Assembly: GCA_945910005.1 (NCBI GenBank)
Contig: OX246737.1
Location: 77,630,054-77,694,053, forward strand
DNA: 64,000 nucleotides
Source of the DNA: Isoperla grammatica
Taxonomy: Eukaryota; Arthropoda; Insecta; Plecoptera; Perlodidae
Direction of reading: 5' to 3'
Numbering within the stretch: the stretch's first letter is position 1; the number at the start of each line of letters is the position of its first letter. This document shows, piece by piece, positions 46,802 to 58,745 of the stretch. The notes beneath the pieces are model-generated. The model was not told the DNA's origin. It searched no databases and saw only the letters and a list, made by a program, of their open reading frames with translations. Both the position numbers and the translations under genes were made by a program.

Positions 46802-49800
46802 ATGGGAGAGGCAACAATAATCACCCTAAATACTAAGAGCGTCCGCAGCGACTCGAAGTGGAGTCAGCTGTCTACTTTCCTCGATCGCCACTTTCCTGAC
46901 GTCATCCTCTTACAGGAGACAAACACGCCTTCTGCACCTCTGCCCCTTCTCATTTCTAAATACACATTTTATTTCAACTCCCCAGTTCAAGTGTGTACTG
47001 GCACCATGATCGGACTTCGAAAGTCGTCCCCCATTGTGTTCCGTGCACACAATATTCTCTGTCCCGGTTATCTTCAAGAACTACTCTTGGAGATTCCCGC
47101 CACAAAACGGTCTCTACACGTAATCTGCGTGTACTTACCTCACGACCAACACGGGGCCCTCGATGTGTTAGGGCTACTCGAGCGACACATTCGAGACGTG
47201 CGTGGTGCTGCTGGAGCCGACGCCCAGGTTGTTGTCGGGGGAGATTTCAACTGCACGTTGAATCCCAACATCGACAGATCTAGTGGCAACGAGCGGTATC
47301 CACGGCTCGTTAACCAGCTCCGCAACACGGTCACTGCAGCAGATCTCTCTGATTTGTGGCGGGAGTTTTATCCCGTCGACCCAGGCTTCACCTTCGTCGG
47401 CAACGCCCCTTTTCACAGCGCATCACGCATTGATCGTTTTTATGCTACTCCCGACGTGACGACCACGGTGGCCGGAGTGCGGGTTCTGCCCTCGTTTTCC
47501 GATCACCTGGCCTTGGTCACAACCTTGTCTCTACGCACACCAAAGTTTGCCTCTCCCTATTGGCGTTTTGACAACTCCCTCCTCGACGACCCTTGCTTCG
47601 GGGATTGCGTTCGAGAGCTCTTAACCTCCTTCGAGGCACGACGCCACATGTACGCTTCCCTCCACCACTGGTGGGATGCCCTCAAACAGGAGATTAGTAC
47701 CACGACAATCAGGTTCGTTCGACTACGCCGACAGCTCAACGACGAAACGTTGATTCGTCTGGAGCGGCGAGTCGACCAAATCGTGTCTAGCCCCTTGCTT
47801 GGGGGACACACCACGGCCGATTTAGCCCGTGCTAACGAGCAAGTTCGCGAGGCCTACACACGACGAAGCGAGAGACTGTTGGCACACTCACGCTACGAAC
47901 AACTGCTTGCCATAGACAGTCCTGCAGCTCCGAATTTGGCGCGGGACATGGCACCAACTTTCCAGCCTCTTAAACAGCTGCGGTTCGAGGGACGTATCGT
48001 CTCCGACGGCTCATCTCTCTGCACGGCAGCAAAGCAACACTTCCAGGAGGTCTATAGTGCCATGCCCGTGGCCATCGATGGGGACTCGCCTTTGTACGAG
48101 TTGCTGCCAACTCTCTCTCGTTTCCAACGCGAAAGTCTGGATCGGCCCTTCACTCACCAAGAACTCTCAGAGGCGCTGGGCTCCCTGAACAAGGGTAAGG
48201 CCCCAGGCATAGACGGTCTCACTCCCGAGTTCTACTCGTTCTTCTGGAATGAGCTGTCTGACCCTTTCAAGTCCGTGCTGGAGTGCTCTCTAGTGGATGG
48301 GTTTCTCCCCAAGTCCGCTCAAAAATCCATTCTGACCCTTTTGCCTAAATCGGGAGACAGGATGGAAATCAAGAACTGGCGTCCCATCTCCCTCCTCACC
48401 GTGGATTATAAAATCCTAGCCCGCGCTCTGGCGACGCGTCTTAGCGAGGTTGTCAGCTGCCTGGTCCATCCTGACCAGGGATATTGCATTCCCGGGAGAA
48501 CTATCTTTGATAGTGTCCACCTTCACCGAGACGTCCTAGAGTATGCCAACAGTGAAGGAGTGCCCCTAGCAGTGCTGTCCCTCGATCAGCAGGGTGCGTT
48601 CGACAGGGTCAACCACGACTATCTCTTCCACCTTCTTCGCACTTACGGGTTCGGAGAGTCTTTCGTAAGTACCCTGCGAACGCTCTACGCCGGGGCCACG
48701 TGTCATGTACGGGTGGGGTGTTGCCTCACGGCACCCTTTGTTTTTGGCCGTGGCATCCGACAGGGTTGCCCGCTGTCAGGGTTACTCTTCTCCTTGACGG
48801 CTGAGCCGTTTCTCCGTCTGTGCAGAACAAAACTCGAGGGTTTCTCTCTGCCAGGAATGCCCGAACGCAAGCTAGTGGTATCCGGCTATGCCGACGACTT
48901 CTCGGCATTCATTGCCAACAACCAAGATTTCGATCGCCTCCGAGAAGTGTACGATGTCTACTCTGCACAGTCGGGAGCGAAGCTAAATGCCGAGAAGTCC
49001 ACGGGACTGTGGGCGGGCAGTTGGATCGGCCGGCTTGACGCCCCGCTCGGGTTTGCGTGGTCTAACAAAGGCGCCAAAGTTTTGGGAGTCGTGTTAGGAA
49101 ACACGGCCGGCGTGGTGGCCAGGAGCTTGGAGGAATTGCTCACTAAGTTCATGGCAGCGATTCACAGGTGGCGTTTCAGGTCGTCGGCCATGTCGCTTCG
49201 TGGCCGCGTCCTGGTGGCAAATCAGTTCCTGGCCCCCAGGCTATGGTACACCTTCCAAATAATTCCTCCCCCTCTGGCTCTTATTAATCGGTTGCAGGGA
49301 GAACTGGCCAACTTCGTTTGGGCGGGCAGGAGACATTGGACTCGCCTACGAGAACTTTGCGCTCCTCTTCATCTGGGGGGGCTCGGTCTGGTTCACCTTG
49401 CGTCCAAGGTAGCGATGTTTCGGGTTCTCTATGCCCACCGATACTTATCGAACTTGGACGATCATCCTTGTCACGCCATGACCCGACACTTCCTCGGAAA
49501 GTTTCGACGTCTTGGTCTTGGGTGGCAGGTATTGTTTCATCCGCAAATCGGTGGACCAGCAGCCCGAAGCACGTCCGATTTTCTCCGGACGGTTCTGGTG
49601 GCTTGGTTCTCCCTGCAAATAAAGCCTAGACATTTTCCCTCCACCATCTGGGGTCTGCGCGACGTACCTCTAACGCTGACGTCACTTATCCCCACAGCCA
49701 CCTCTCCGTTTATTCCGACCTGGTCTTCACTGGGATGCACAACGTTGGGAGACCTCCTTGTTGGGAACGAGTGGCTGAGAGTCGACCAACTGGAGGGTTT

Positions 49801-50629
49801 TGATGGGCTACTCGGTCGCACTCGGGGGGCTCTGACAATCAATGGAAACAGGATCCGGGCCTTTTGCAGCCTCCGGTTCCGTGGGGTATTGCAGATTCCG
49901 GGTCCTGAACCGTGGCCACCGGCGCTTTTCTACCGCCGCCCGCTTTCCGGCAAGTGGGTGCCCCTTCTTCCCGAGACCAATAGGCGGTCGATCCTGCTCG
50001 ACATCATGGTCAAGGGGCTCGGTATAGACGGTTCGGCAGAAGGCCAATGGTCGAATGATCGGGTCAACTGGAAAGGCTTAGCTCGGCCACCTTCGTTAGG
50101 CTTAGATTCCGAGGTGGTTTGGCGATTCAACAAGAACCGTCTAGCCGATCCCATATTCTTGTACCACGCAGGACTGACCGCCTCCCGCCTGTGCCCATGG
50201 TGCCAGGTCGAGGGGACAGCCTGGCATATGCTAGTCTCATGTCGGCAGGCCACAGCCATGTGGCGGTTGGCTGACTCCTTGATCAGGGGCATACTGGGAC
50301 GCCTTAGACTGTCTCTGAGAGATCTCTATGTCGGGTTCTGGCCCGACAAGGCCTCCAATGCCACACAGATAGATCTTGCCAACTATGTTCTCGTGTTGGC
50401 CAAGAGCACAGTCTACAGGCTTCTAGTATGCTATTTCAAGGATGGTAGGGTGCCTGCTCCCTACGAGGTTGTCCTAACGGCCCGTCTGAAGTCCCGCCTC
50501 CTCAAGGAGTATGCTTGGCATCTCGCGCGCGGGACGATTGACAGCTTTAGGGCAAAGTGGTGCGAGAGAGAGGCGTTCTGTTCCATCCTTGATGGAGAGC
50601 TCCTCTTTAGCCAAGCACTATCCCAGTGA
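46802..50629 (+). CDS. LINE ORF2 protein: APE endonuclease, reverse transcriptase, C-terminal Cys/His finger
   Basis: 1,275 codons from the first ATG; an in-frame GTG at 46787 overlaps the ORF1 stop and is a less likely start. The endonuclease holds LLQETN (Glu39), GGDFNC (Asp148) and SFSDH (Asp234). The reverse transcriptase holds KAPGIDGLTPEFY (about 465-477), LPKSG..MEIKNWRPISLL, LSLDQQGAFDRV (Asp595), RQGCPLSGLLFSL and GYADDFSAF (YADD from residue 696). The C-terminus has LCPWCQVEGTAWHMLVSC (Cys1131, Cys1134, then His and Cys). Order, length and YADD box fit the L1/Tx1 group. It would nick the target and prime cDNA synthesis on the nick. All expected catalytic residues are present. Confidence 0.95.
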   Translation: MGEATIITLNTKSVRSDSKWSQLSTFLDRHFPDVILLQETNTPSAPLPLLISKYTFYFNSPVQVCTGTMIGLRKSSPIVFRAHNILCPGYLQELLLEIPATKRSLHVICVYLPHDQHGALDVLGLLERHIRDVRGAAGADAQVVVGGDFNCTLNPNIDRSSGNERYPRLVNQLRNTVTAADLSDLWREFYPVDPGFTFVGNAPFHSASRIDRFYATPDVTTTVAGVRVLPSFSDHLALVTTLSLRTPKFASPYWRFDNSLLDDPCFGDCVRELLTSFEARRHMYASLHHWWDALKQEISTTTIRFVRLRRQLNDETLIRLERRVDQIVSSPLLGGHTTADLARANEQVREAYTRRSERLLAHSRYEQLLAIDSPAAPNLARDMAPTFQPLKQLRFEGRIVSDGSSLCTAAKQHFQEVYSAMPVAIDGDSPLYELLPTLSRFQRESLDRPFTHQELSEALGSLNKGKAPGIDGLTPEFYSFFWNELSDPFKSVLECSLVDGFLPKSAQKSILTLLPKSGDRMEIKNWRPISLLTVDYKILARALATRLSEVVSCLVHPDQGYCIPGRTIFDSVHLHRDVLEYANSEGVPLAVLSLDQQGAFDRVNHDYLFHLLRTYGFGESFVSTLRTLYAGATCHVRVGCCLTAPFVFGRGIRQGCPLSGLLFSLTAEPFLRLCRTKLEGFSLPGMPERKLVVSGYADDFSAFIANNQDFDRLREVYDVYSAQSGAKLNAEKSTGLWAGSWIGRLDAPLGFAWSNKGAKVLGVVLGNTAGVVARSLEELLTKFMAAIHRWRFRSSAMSLRGRVLVANQFLAPRLWYTFQIIPPPLALINRLQGELANFVWAGRRHWTRLRELCAPLHLGGLGLVHLASKVAMFRVLYAHRYLSNLDDHPCHAMTRHFLGKFRRLGLGWQVLFHPQIGGPAARSTSDFLRTVLVAWFSLQIKPRHFPSTIWGLRDVPLTLTSLIPTATSPFIPTWSSLGCTTLGDLLVGNEWLRVDQLEGFDGLLGRTRGALTINGNRIRAFCSLRFRGVLQIPGPEPWPPALFYRRPLSGKWVPLLPETNRRSILLDIMVKGLGIDGSAEGQWSNDRVNWKGLARPPSLGLDSEVVWRFNKNRLADPIFLYHAGLTASRLCPWCQVEGTAWHMLVSCRQATAMWRLADSLIRGILGRLRLSLRDLYVGFWPDKASNATQIDLANYVLVLAKSTVYRLLVCYFKDGRVPAPYEVVLTARLKSRLLKEYAWHLARGTIDSFRAKWCEREAFCSILDGELLFSQALSQ

Positions 50630-50877
50630 AGCTCATGTATATTTTCAGTTACTGACCGGTAGGGTTTGCTCACCCAAACCCTAATATTATAATTTTGTAA
50701 GTATTTTCGACGGAAGGTAGAAGCCCATTAGGCTCTTCCTAGTTATTTTTTGTTTTCTCTGCCATACATTATTAACGTCCTCAAAATTGTTTTCCGTCAG
50801 CATTTAGTTCTTTTGTTTCAGTTTTGAGAAAAATATATCCTTTTGGAACAACGTTTTCTCTCCCCTATCGGTCCATT

Positions 50878-51905
<1,028 letters not shown>

Positions 51906-51926
51906 TTGAAAATGTGATTACAACAT

Positions 51927-52325
51927 AATTACATAATTTTGTCATCTTCTGAATCTCGCGTCCACAAGCAAAGTAAACCAAGTGCATTCAAGTTTTTTGT
52001 AGTAGACGATGTTGAATCAGTTGCTTATAATAAACAAAAAATATTGCATAAAACATTTCAAAACAATAATAAACAAACCCAATTTGATAAACAAACAATT
52101 TAAATTTTGAATTTGGTAAAAGATAAACAAATAACGCATTTGGAATATTACGTGCATCATGTTGACTCTGTTTGTGAACCGATCAGTTGTAAATTAAGTT
52201 ACAAGGCTGAACTGTGTAAACCATTATTACTTTGTGCTGGGAAAATAATCAAATATAGTGAAGATGTAATTTGCAGTAAGTTTCTCTTTAAATTTGAAAG
52301 TACCTATAGCCTACATTAAGTCGAT
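51927..52325. repeat. Element C left arm, inner part
   Basis: Inverted match to 53050-53465, including GTCATCTTCTGAATCTCGCGTCCAC and AAAGTACCTATAGCCTACATTAAGTC. About 150 bp that should connect it to the outer part (compare 53465-53615) are missing, so the insertion at 44.03-51.93 kb came with a small deletion. Confidence 0.88.
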
Positions 52326-52388
52326 ATAAGTTAACACAATTGTATTTAGCATACAACTAAACGATGTTTGAATGAAGATGTATGCAAT

Positions 52389-53005
52389 GCATTGCTATTC
52401 TTACACGCAATATTGGGCTGGGATACAACATCTAGGGTATTTGAATTTGGAAAAGCAGCAAGTTTAAAAAAGTTTAAATCATCTCCACACTTTCGCTCAC
52501 AAGTAGATTAATTTAATTCCCCTAATACATCGAGAGAGAAGATTACCAGTTCTGCAGAACAGGCGCTCGTTGTACTTTATAATGGAAAACCCGGTACAAA
52601 CCTTAACTCGTTACGTCACGAAATGTTTGTGGCAAAAGTAGGGAGAACGCGAACACTTACGTAGAACCGGAAACTCTGCCTCCCACTGAAAATGCAGCAA
52701 TGTGTCACAGCATGAGAGTATACTTTCAAGTTCAAGTGTGGAAAGTAAATAACCTTAAACCAGAAGACTGGGGGTGGAAATTGGAAGGTGACAGGTTGAT
52801 GCCGATAAAAACTAATAATGTGACGGCACCAGAAGAACTTTTATCAGTCATTCGATGTAATTGTCAGAAGAATTGCAGCAGTATGAGATGCAGTTGTATA
52901 CGGAACAGTTTGTTGTGCACCCCTGCATGTGGGACCTGCAAGGGATCTTTCTGTGACAACTGTTCACTGTTGGACGCGCCTGAAGATGATGTTGATGTGG
53001 AGTGA
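52389..53005 (+). pseudogene. Element C protein: C-terminal part of the FEN1/XPG-like + CXC family
   Basis: Plus strand. First ALLFLHAILGWDTTSRVFEFGKAASLKKF (52389 onward), corresponding to the GCD-T-S block with Cys replaced by Trp. After a stop and frame change come AEQALVVLYNGKPGTNLNSLRHEMF (about 52556) and an open frame from 52700 with VYFQVQVWKVNNLKPEDWGWKLEGDRLMPI, then CNCQKNCSSMRCSCIRNSLLCTPACGTCKG (shown in parts: CX1C, CSSMRCSC, LLCTPACGTCKG) and an acidic tail. The CXC domain is intact and resembles that of element A. The N-terminal two thirds are deleted between the arms. Confidence 0.75.
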
Positions 53006-53049
53006 AAGAGTTGACATTGCCTGAATGTAAGTGTATGCTATATACAATT

Positions 53050-53985
53050 GTGATAGACTTAATGTAGGCTATAGGTACTTTCAAATTAAAAGAGAAACTT
53101 AGTGCAAATGACATGTTCACTGTATTTGATTATTTTCCCAGCACAAAGTAATAATGGTTTACTTAGTTCAGCCTTGTAACTTAATTTACAACTGATTGGT
53201 TCACAAACAGAGTCAACATGATGCACGTTTTATTCCAAATGCGTTATTTGTTTATTTTTTACCAAATTCAAAATTTAAATTGTTTGTTTATCAAATTGGG
53301 TTTGTTCATTATTGTTTTGAAATGTTTTATGCAATATTTTTTGTTTATTATAAGCAACTGATTCAACATCGTCTACTACAAAAAACTTGAATGCACTTGG
53401 TTTACTTTGCTTGTGGACGCGAGATTCAGAAGATGACATAATTATGTAATTATGTTGTAATCACGATTGTGACACAATTCTTTTTGTTCATAATGTTACC
53501 CGTATTTGCGATAAATAACATAATATAACTGACCCAATTCAAATTTAATCGCTCGTTATAATTAGAAAGATGTAAATAAATACAAATGTGTACCTTACTT
53601 CACAGCGTTATCTATTATCAATCCTAATTATATCACTAATTAATAATGTATAATAAGGATATGACTCGTACTGACACAATACTTGTGTGGGTAAAGTGGC
53701 ATAGTAGAATTAAGTAAAAATTTGATTATTGGTATTGTTCTTTGCATCACACATAACATAAAATTAATGATAATATTAATATCAGTATTCAATTAAATTA
53801 TAGGCAATGACTTTTATTTTGATGATAAGCGATTGCCAATTTCGAATGTTGTTCAATATAAAAGCTATTTATGGGAAGTTCATTAATTTATTTTTGAAGG
53901 ATTTTCAATATTTTAATTAATCATTAATAATTAGCATATAATAACTAATTAGCATAGTTAATTACAAATTTACTAGCGATATACA
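53050..53985. repeat. Element C right arm, inner part
   Basis: Complement of 51927-52325 and 43680-44030. It is cut at 53985 by the LTR element, after which the arm resumes at 58746. Confidence 0.88.
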
Positions 53986-55042
53986 TGAGACGGTACAGGC
54001 TTGTCCCACACGGCTTTGGTGTTCTAAAAAGCCACATGTGCACCAAGTCAAGGGAAACCACTCAGAAAAGTATCAGTTTTCTAAATTATTTGACATTTTT
54101 AATGACGGTCTGGTATTTGTCTTGGAGGGGAGGTGAGGTTGTTACCACGCCGAGGGTGAGAACTTCCACTTCAAGGCTAAGTTCCAGGCTAGTCCATTTT
54201 TAAGGCCACTACACCCCCCTAGTTAGGGTAAACCAAATTCAAAATCTTCCATGACGTCACTAATTATGAGCCTTCTGATTGGTCGCCCTAAGAACACAGG
54301 GGCAAGTTTGTAGCCGGGGTCCTGAGGGACGTGAGGACAGAACGAAGACGGCCGATGGCCGAGGAGGTAGTTTTTTAGACGTAAGGCGGCCGCTGGCCGA
54401 GGAATAATACAGAGACAATGGCCGGCGAGCCGAGTGCGTGTGAGTGTGCGGACGTGTTGATTTAAATATAAATTAGAATAATAATACTAATCATAAAAGT
54501 AATTAATTAAGGAAGAAGTAAAATTGAACGCAACGTAACAAAGAACTATCAAGCAGAACACCACAACTCCAACACATAGACAGTTATCAACCACCCACGC
54601 TCTCCGGCTGCATCAACCTTATCGTCAACATCATCATCACCATCGCCATCCGTACATCAAGCCATCTCCAGCCAGCGCTACAACAGTACAGGTATCGTTA
54701 TACTTTTTTTACCTATACTATGGCCATAGGGAGGTAGAATAGTATTAACGGTATTTCTTCCAGCTTTTTGTTCTTCATTCATTCATTTTGTTTAATTATG
54801 TATTTCATTTTCATTTTTGTGTATCTTTTGTGTCATTTGTGTAAATTAATTAAACAGTAAGATTTATATTTGATACAACTCTATTTTTTAATTTCCATAT
54901 CCTACAACCATAATTCATCTTTTAATTTAAGCAACAACAACTTTTCATATATTTTTTGTGCTCTACCAACAACCCAAAGTTGAGCTAGCTGAGGGTTTGT
55001 TTTCTTTTGTTATCATGTTTTCATTTGTTACGTACTGTCTCA
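53986..55042 (+). repeat. 5' LTR (1,057 bp)
   Basis: TG...CA ends with an extended terminal inversion TGAGAC/GTCTCA. It contains a CRE, an inverted CCAAT box and an AT-rich TATA candidate. Small ORFs within it are identical in the two LTRs and are not considered genes. Confidence 0.95.
54252..54475 (+). promoter_or_regulatory. Putative LTR promoter
   Basis: TGACGTCA (54252-54259, a perfect CRE palindrome), ATTGG (54278-54282, inverted CCAAT box) and, about 180 bp on, TTTAAATATAAATTAG (near 54461) as a TATA candidate. A good splice-donor-like ACAG/GTATCG follows near 54690. The same sites recur in the 3' LTR, with the CRE at 57951-57958. Confidence 0.45.
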
Positions 55043-55043
55043 A

Positions 55044-55063
55044 ATGGCGCCTTGCAACGTGTG
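55044..55063 (+). other. Candidate primer-binding site
   Basis: One base after the 5' LTR, ATGGCGCCTTGCAACGTGTGG begins. TGGCGCC...CAACGTG.GG resembles the complement of a tRNA-Lys 3' end (TGGCGCCCAACGTGGGG), but with a three-base insertion, so the primer identity is uncertain. Confidence 0.45.
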
Positions 55064-55338
55064 GCGTGAATCGTAAAAACGTATGGGGTCCGATTCACCG
55101 CCCAAGATTTATTTTATCTTGTTAATTTTGTAATTCGTTGTTGCAGTAAATTTTTATAAAAAGGTTGTAGTGATATATTAAACATCAATATTGTAATGGG
55201 TTGTGATAGTGACTAGATTAATAATTGTGTTGAATGAGTCTGGTAATTTCTTTTTGTCATGTAATCTGGTAACGAGTGAATAAGTAATAGTAGTTTAATA
55301 ATTGATTTTTTTATAATAAGTAAAGTTAATTTGAAACA

Positions 55339-56172
55339 ATGGCAGTGGAAAATGGGGAGCTGTTGGTGCTATTAAAGCAGATAAAGGAGGAGTTTAGGAG
55401 TAATACGGAACAGTTAAGAAACGATAATCAGCAGTTAAGAAACGATATGAAGGACAACGTAGAACAGTTAAGAAACGATAATCAACAGTTTAGAAAGGAA
55501 TTAAAGGACAACACGGAACAGTTAAGAAACGATAATCAGCAGTTAAGAAACGATATGAAGGACAACGTAGAACAGTTAAGAAACGATTTGACAGATAACG
55601 TGCGAAGGTTAGAAAGTAAAGGGGATGACAATGCAGAACAGTTAAAGAAGGATATGAAGGATATGAAAGACAACGCAGAACAGTTTAAGAAAGATATGAA
55701 ACAATTAATTGAGGAGTTAAGAAACGATAGGAAGAAGTTTAAGGAAGAGTTAAAAGAAGTTATAGTAGAGTGTAAGAATGAGATGCATGAAGTAATCTAT
55801 GGAAGTAAGGAAGGTAAAAATAAAAGTGTTGAGATAGTGAGTTGCGAATTAGAGTCAAAGATAAGCGAAGTAGATTCAAGTGTTAATGGGTTGGGGAAGA
55901 AAGTAAACGTAGATAAGGGAAAGAAAAGTAACTTCAGTTTAAGGAAAGTAAAGAGGTTGAGGAAAGGTAAGAAATTGCGTAAGTTAAAGAAGTGCGGATC
56001 AAGTAAGAAGAGAAGTAGAAAGAGAGAGCTAAAGAAGAGAAGAGTTAAATTCAAGAACGTAGAGGTAGAAGGGAGTAAGGAATGGCGGGAAAGGAGTAGT
56101 GAGAGTGTGTCTATTTGTCGGAGTAAGAGGAAATTCAACCCGTTAACTTTCCAAGGTGGTACGTTAAAATAA
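55339..56172 (+). CDS. Coiled-coil, Gag-like ORF of the non-autonomous LTR element
   Basis: 277 codons from ATGGCAGTGG (good context). Residues about 20-150 are a highly charged coiled coil built from near-repeats of QLRNDNQQLRNDMKDNVE. Residues about 195-265 are very basic (KKRSRKRELKKRR). The last residues, FNPLTFQGGTLK, resemble the P-x-F-x-G start of the capsid domain of many LTR Gag proteins, so this may be a Gag cut off by deletion of capsid and pol. It has no stops or frameshifts despite the repetitive sequence. It might bind RNA or co-assemble with a helper Gag; this is inference. Confidence 0.7.
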   Translation: MAVENGELLVLLKQIKEEFRSNTEQLRNDNQQLRNDMKDNVEQLRNDNQQFRKELKDNTEQLRNDNQQLRNDMKDNVEQLRNDLTDNVRRLESKGDDNAEQLKKDMKDMKDNAEQFKKDMKQLIEELRNDRKKFKEELKEVIVECKNEMHEVIYGSKEGKNKSVEIVSCELESKISEVDSSVNGLGKKVNVDKGKKSNFSLRKVKRLRKGKKLRKLKKCGSSKKRSRKRELKKRRVKFKNVEVEGSKEWRERSSESVSICRSKRKFNPLTFQGGTLK

Positions 56173-56179
56173 ATAAAAT

Positions 56180-57670
56180 CCCGGATGTAACAAATAATTT
56201 GCGAGGATGTGCTCCATAAGAGACGAGCGAGTTATTATGACGAACGTTGCGATTAATTAGTGTTTAGGCCGATTAACAATAGATAAAATAGCGTACGTAA
56301 TTGTGTTAATTTTAGTTTACGTATTTTGTGTTATGTGAGATGTTTAGTAAAAGCGGGCAGTGAGCTTGGTTTCGGGGGGTCGGTCTTGGAGGGGTCGTAC
56401 AAGGTCAGAGCCTTCAGCTCGCAAACAGATGTTTTTTTTTTGTTGGTGTTACGGTTTCTTCACGAGGGGGATGTAGGAAGTATTTGGGGATGTAGAGTTC
56501 GTTTGCGCTAAGAATTGGGTTTTAAAAGGTGTCATATGGAAGTTTTGTTAATTTGGAAGTCGTTTAAGTAGATATTTTTGAGAGAAGTGTAAGGTTTTGT
56601 TTGTCAAGTTTCATTGTTTTAAGAGGAGGAGTTCATTTCGGTGGTGCGGTTTGATTAATGACGGGTGGATTAAGTAAAATGGAGTTTTATTAATGGAAGT
56701 TTAATTTTCAACAGGTTTCGAGTTTTGCTTTGGTTAATCGTGAGGTGAGGGGTAGTGTTAATTTAAATTCAATAAAAGTAATTTCAAAATTAAAATGAAT
56801 TCGTTTGTGCGACATACAAATAAATTGGCGGATGAGTTAGGGTGATAGTTGGGAAGGTCATTTCAGTTTTAATTGGTGGTAGTTGAGTTGTGTTCATTTA
56901 ACGTCAAGTCTATGAGGAACTGTGGTAATTGTTTTTGACTGTTCGTGGGTAACTATGGGTAGACTGTTGAGTGGTGGTTAGTATAGCGTGCGTTTTTTAT
57001 TTTTGTGCCAACAGATTCTTTTCTTGCACTCACCGGTAGAGAGGCCGTACTGAGATTTAGTTTTTATGAACAATCTGTTGTGTCGTAATTAATTAATTGG
57101 AATAGCGTACGTTTGGTGGTGTTTTTCTTCGTGGGTACCGCTGACAGGTGCTATCATAGTGTACTCAGAGCAGAGGTAGTAACTTTGTTGTGGATTCATG
57201 TTGTAAACTGGAACGATTATTGCCTGAGCCATTCATTTATTTGTTGTTCATACAAGAGGGTTTCAAACTGTTGTAACATGTGGAAATAATTTGGTCAAGT
57301 GTTGAAAAACAGATGTAAGGAAGAATGTGGAAGAGATTTTGGGTGTGAGAACAAAAAAAAAAGGTAGGGTCTAGACGAGGGGTGGATGTTAATTTTACGA
57401 CGACCCTGTCCGAACAGCCACGTGCCGTTTAAAGAGCTAGATGTATAGTGTGATCGTGGTAAGGAGTTTGTAGCTCCAACTTTTAATATGTAATCCAACT
57501 TAGCATTATGCAATGTTGCAAATATTATGATAATTTTAAGTATCATCCATGTATTAATTCATAATAAACTTGTACTCGATATGTATTAATTTTAACTTAA
57601 ATTGTTTGTAATTTTTAAGATTTTTCACTTAAATGGAATATAATTAATTACACGTTGTAGTATTTAATTA
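56180..57670. other. Interior of the LTR element without a recognised ORF
   Basis: Low-complexity, G/T-rich on the plus strand, with no ORF over 85 codons and no pol motifs in any frame that I could see. It probably serves as spacer or packaging sequence. Confidence 0.5.
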
Positions 57671-57671
57671 T

Positions 57672-57684
57672 ATTCGAGGGGTAT
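57672..57684 (+). other. Polypurine tract candidate
   Basis: ATTCGAGGGGTAT directly precedes the 3' LTR. The purine run GAGGGG is short. Confidence 0.5.
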
Positions 57685-58741
57685 TGAGACGGTACAGGCT
57701 TGTCCCACACGGCTTTGGTGTTCTAAAAAGCCACATGTGCACCAAGTCAAGGGAAACCACTCAGAAAAGTATCAGTTTTCTAAATTATTTGACATTTTTA
57801 ATGACGGTCTGGTATTTGTCTTGGAGGGGAGGTGAGGTTGTTACCACGCCGAGGGTGAGAACTTCCACTTCAAGGCTAAGTTCCAGGCTAGTCCATTTTT
57901 AAGGCCACTACACCCCCCTAGTTAGGGTAAACCAAATTCAAAATCTTCCATGACGTCACTAATTATGAGCCTTCTGATTGGTCGCCCTAAGAACACAGGG
58001 GCAAGTTTGTAGCCGGGGTCCTGAGGGACGTGAGGACAGAACGAAGACGGCCGATGGCCGAGGAGGTAGTTTTTTAGACGTAAGGCGGCCGCTGGCCGAG
58101 GAATAATACAGAGACAATGGCCGGCGAGCCGAGTGCGTGTGAGTGTGCGGACGTGTTGATTTAAATATAAATTAGAATAATAATACTAATCATAAAAGTA
58201 ATTAATTAAGGAAGAAGTAAAATTGAACGCAACGTAACAAAGAACTATCAAGCAGAACACCACAACTCCAACACATAGACAGTTATCAACCACCCACGCT
58301 CTCCGGCTGCATCAACCTTATCGTCAACATCATCATCACCATCGCCATCCGTACATCAAGCCATCTCCAGCCAGCGCTACAACAGTACAGGTATCGTTAT
58401 ACTTTTTTTACCTATACTATGGCCATAGGGAGGTAGAATAGTATTAACGGTATTTCTTCCAGCTTTTTGTTCTTCATTCATTCATTTTGTTTAATTATGT
58501 ATTTCATTTTCATTTTTGTGTATCTTTTGTGTCATTTGTGTAAATTAATTAAACAGTAAGATTTATATTTGATACAACTCTATTTTTTAATTTCCATATC
58601 CTACAACCATAATTCATCTTTTAATTTAAGCAACAACAACTTTTCATATATTTTTTGTGCTCTACCAACAACCCAAAGTTGAGCTAGCTGAGGGTTTGTT
58701 TTCTTTTGTTATCATGTTTTCATTTGTTACGTACTGTCTCA
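57685..58741 (+). repeat. 3' LTR (1,057 bp)
   Basis: Same length as the 5' LTR and, by eye, the same sequence throughout. It ends GTACTGTCTCA followed by the TACA duplication. Confidence 0.95.
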
Positions 58742-58745
58742 TACA

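Larger units (their letters stand above)
53986..58741 (+). mobile_element. Young non-autonomous LTR retrotransposon
   Basis: 4,756 bp with two 1,057-bp LTRs (TGAGACGGTAC...GTACTGTCTCA) that look identical, a 4-bp duplication TACA (53982-53985 and 58742-58745), a primer-binding-site-like sequence, one coiled-coil ORF and a purine tract. No protease, RT, RNase H or integrase is present in the 2.64-kb interior. It must be mobilised by a partner. Insertion into the arm of element C is clean: the other arm shows the empty site. Confidence 0.92.

Noticed and set aside
45003..50673. Many 60-148-codon frames opposite or shifted to ORF1 and ORF2
   Set aside because: Shadows of the two GC-richer LINE ORFs; no domains of their own.
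55797..56138. 113-codon minus-strand Leu/Phe-rich frame that looks like membrane protein
   Set aside because: Antisense of the Lys/Arg/Glu-rich coiled-coil ORF, which gives Leu/Phe/Ser codons.
53985..57902. Identical 72-codon frames at 53985-54203 and 57684-57902
   Set aside because: They lie in the two LTRs and are identical only because the LTRs are; no recognisable domain.
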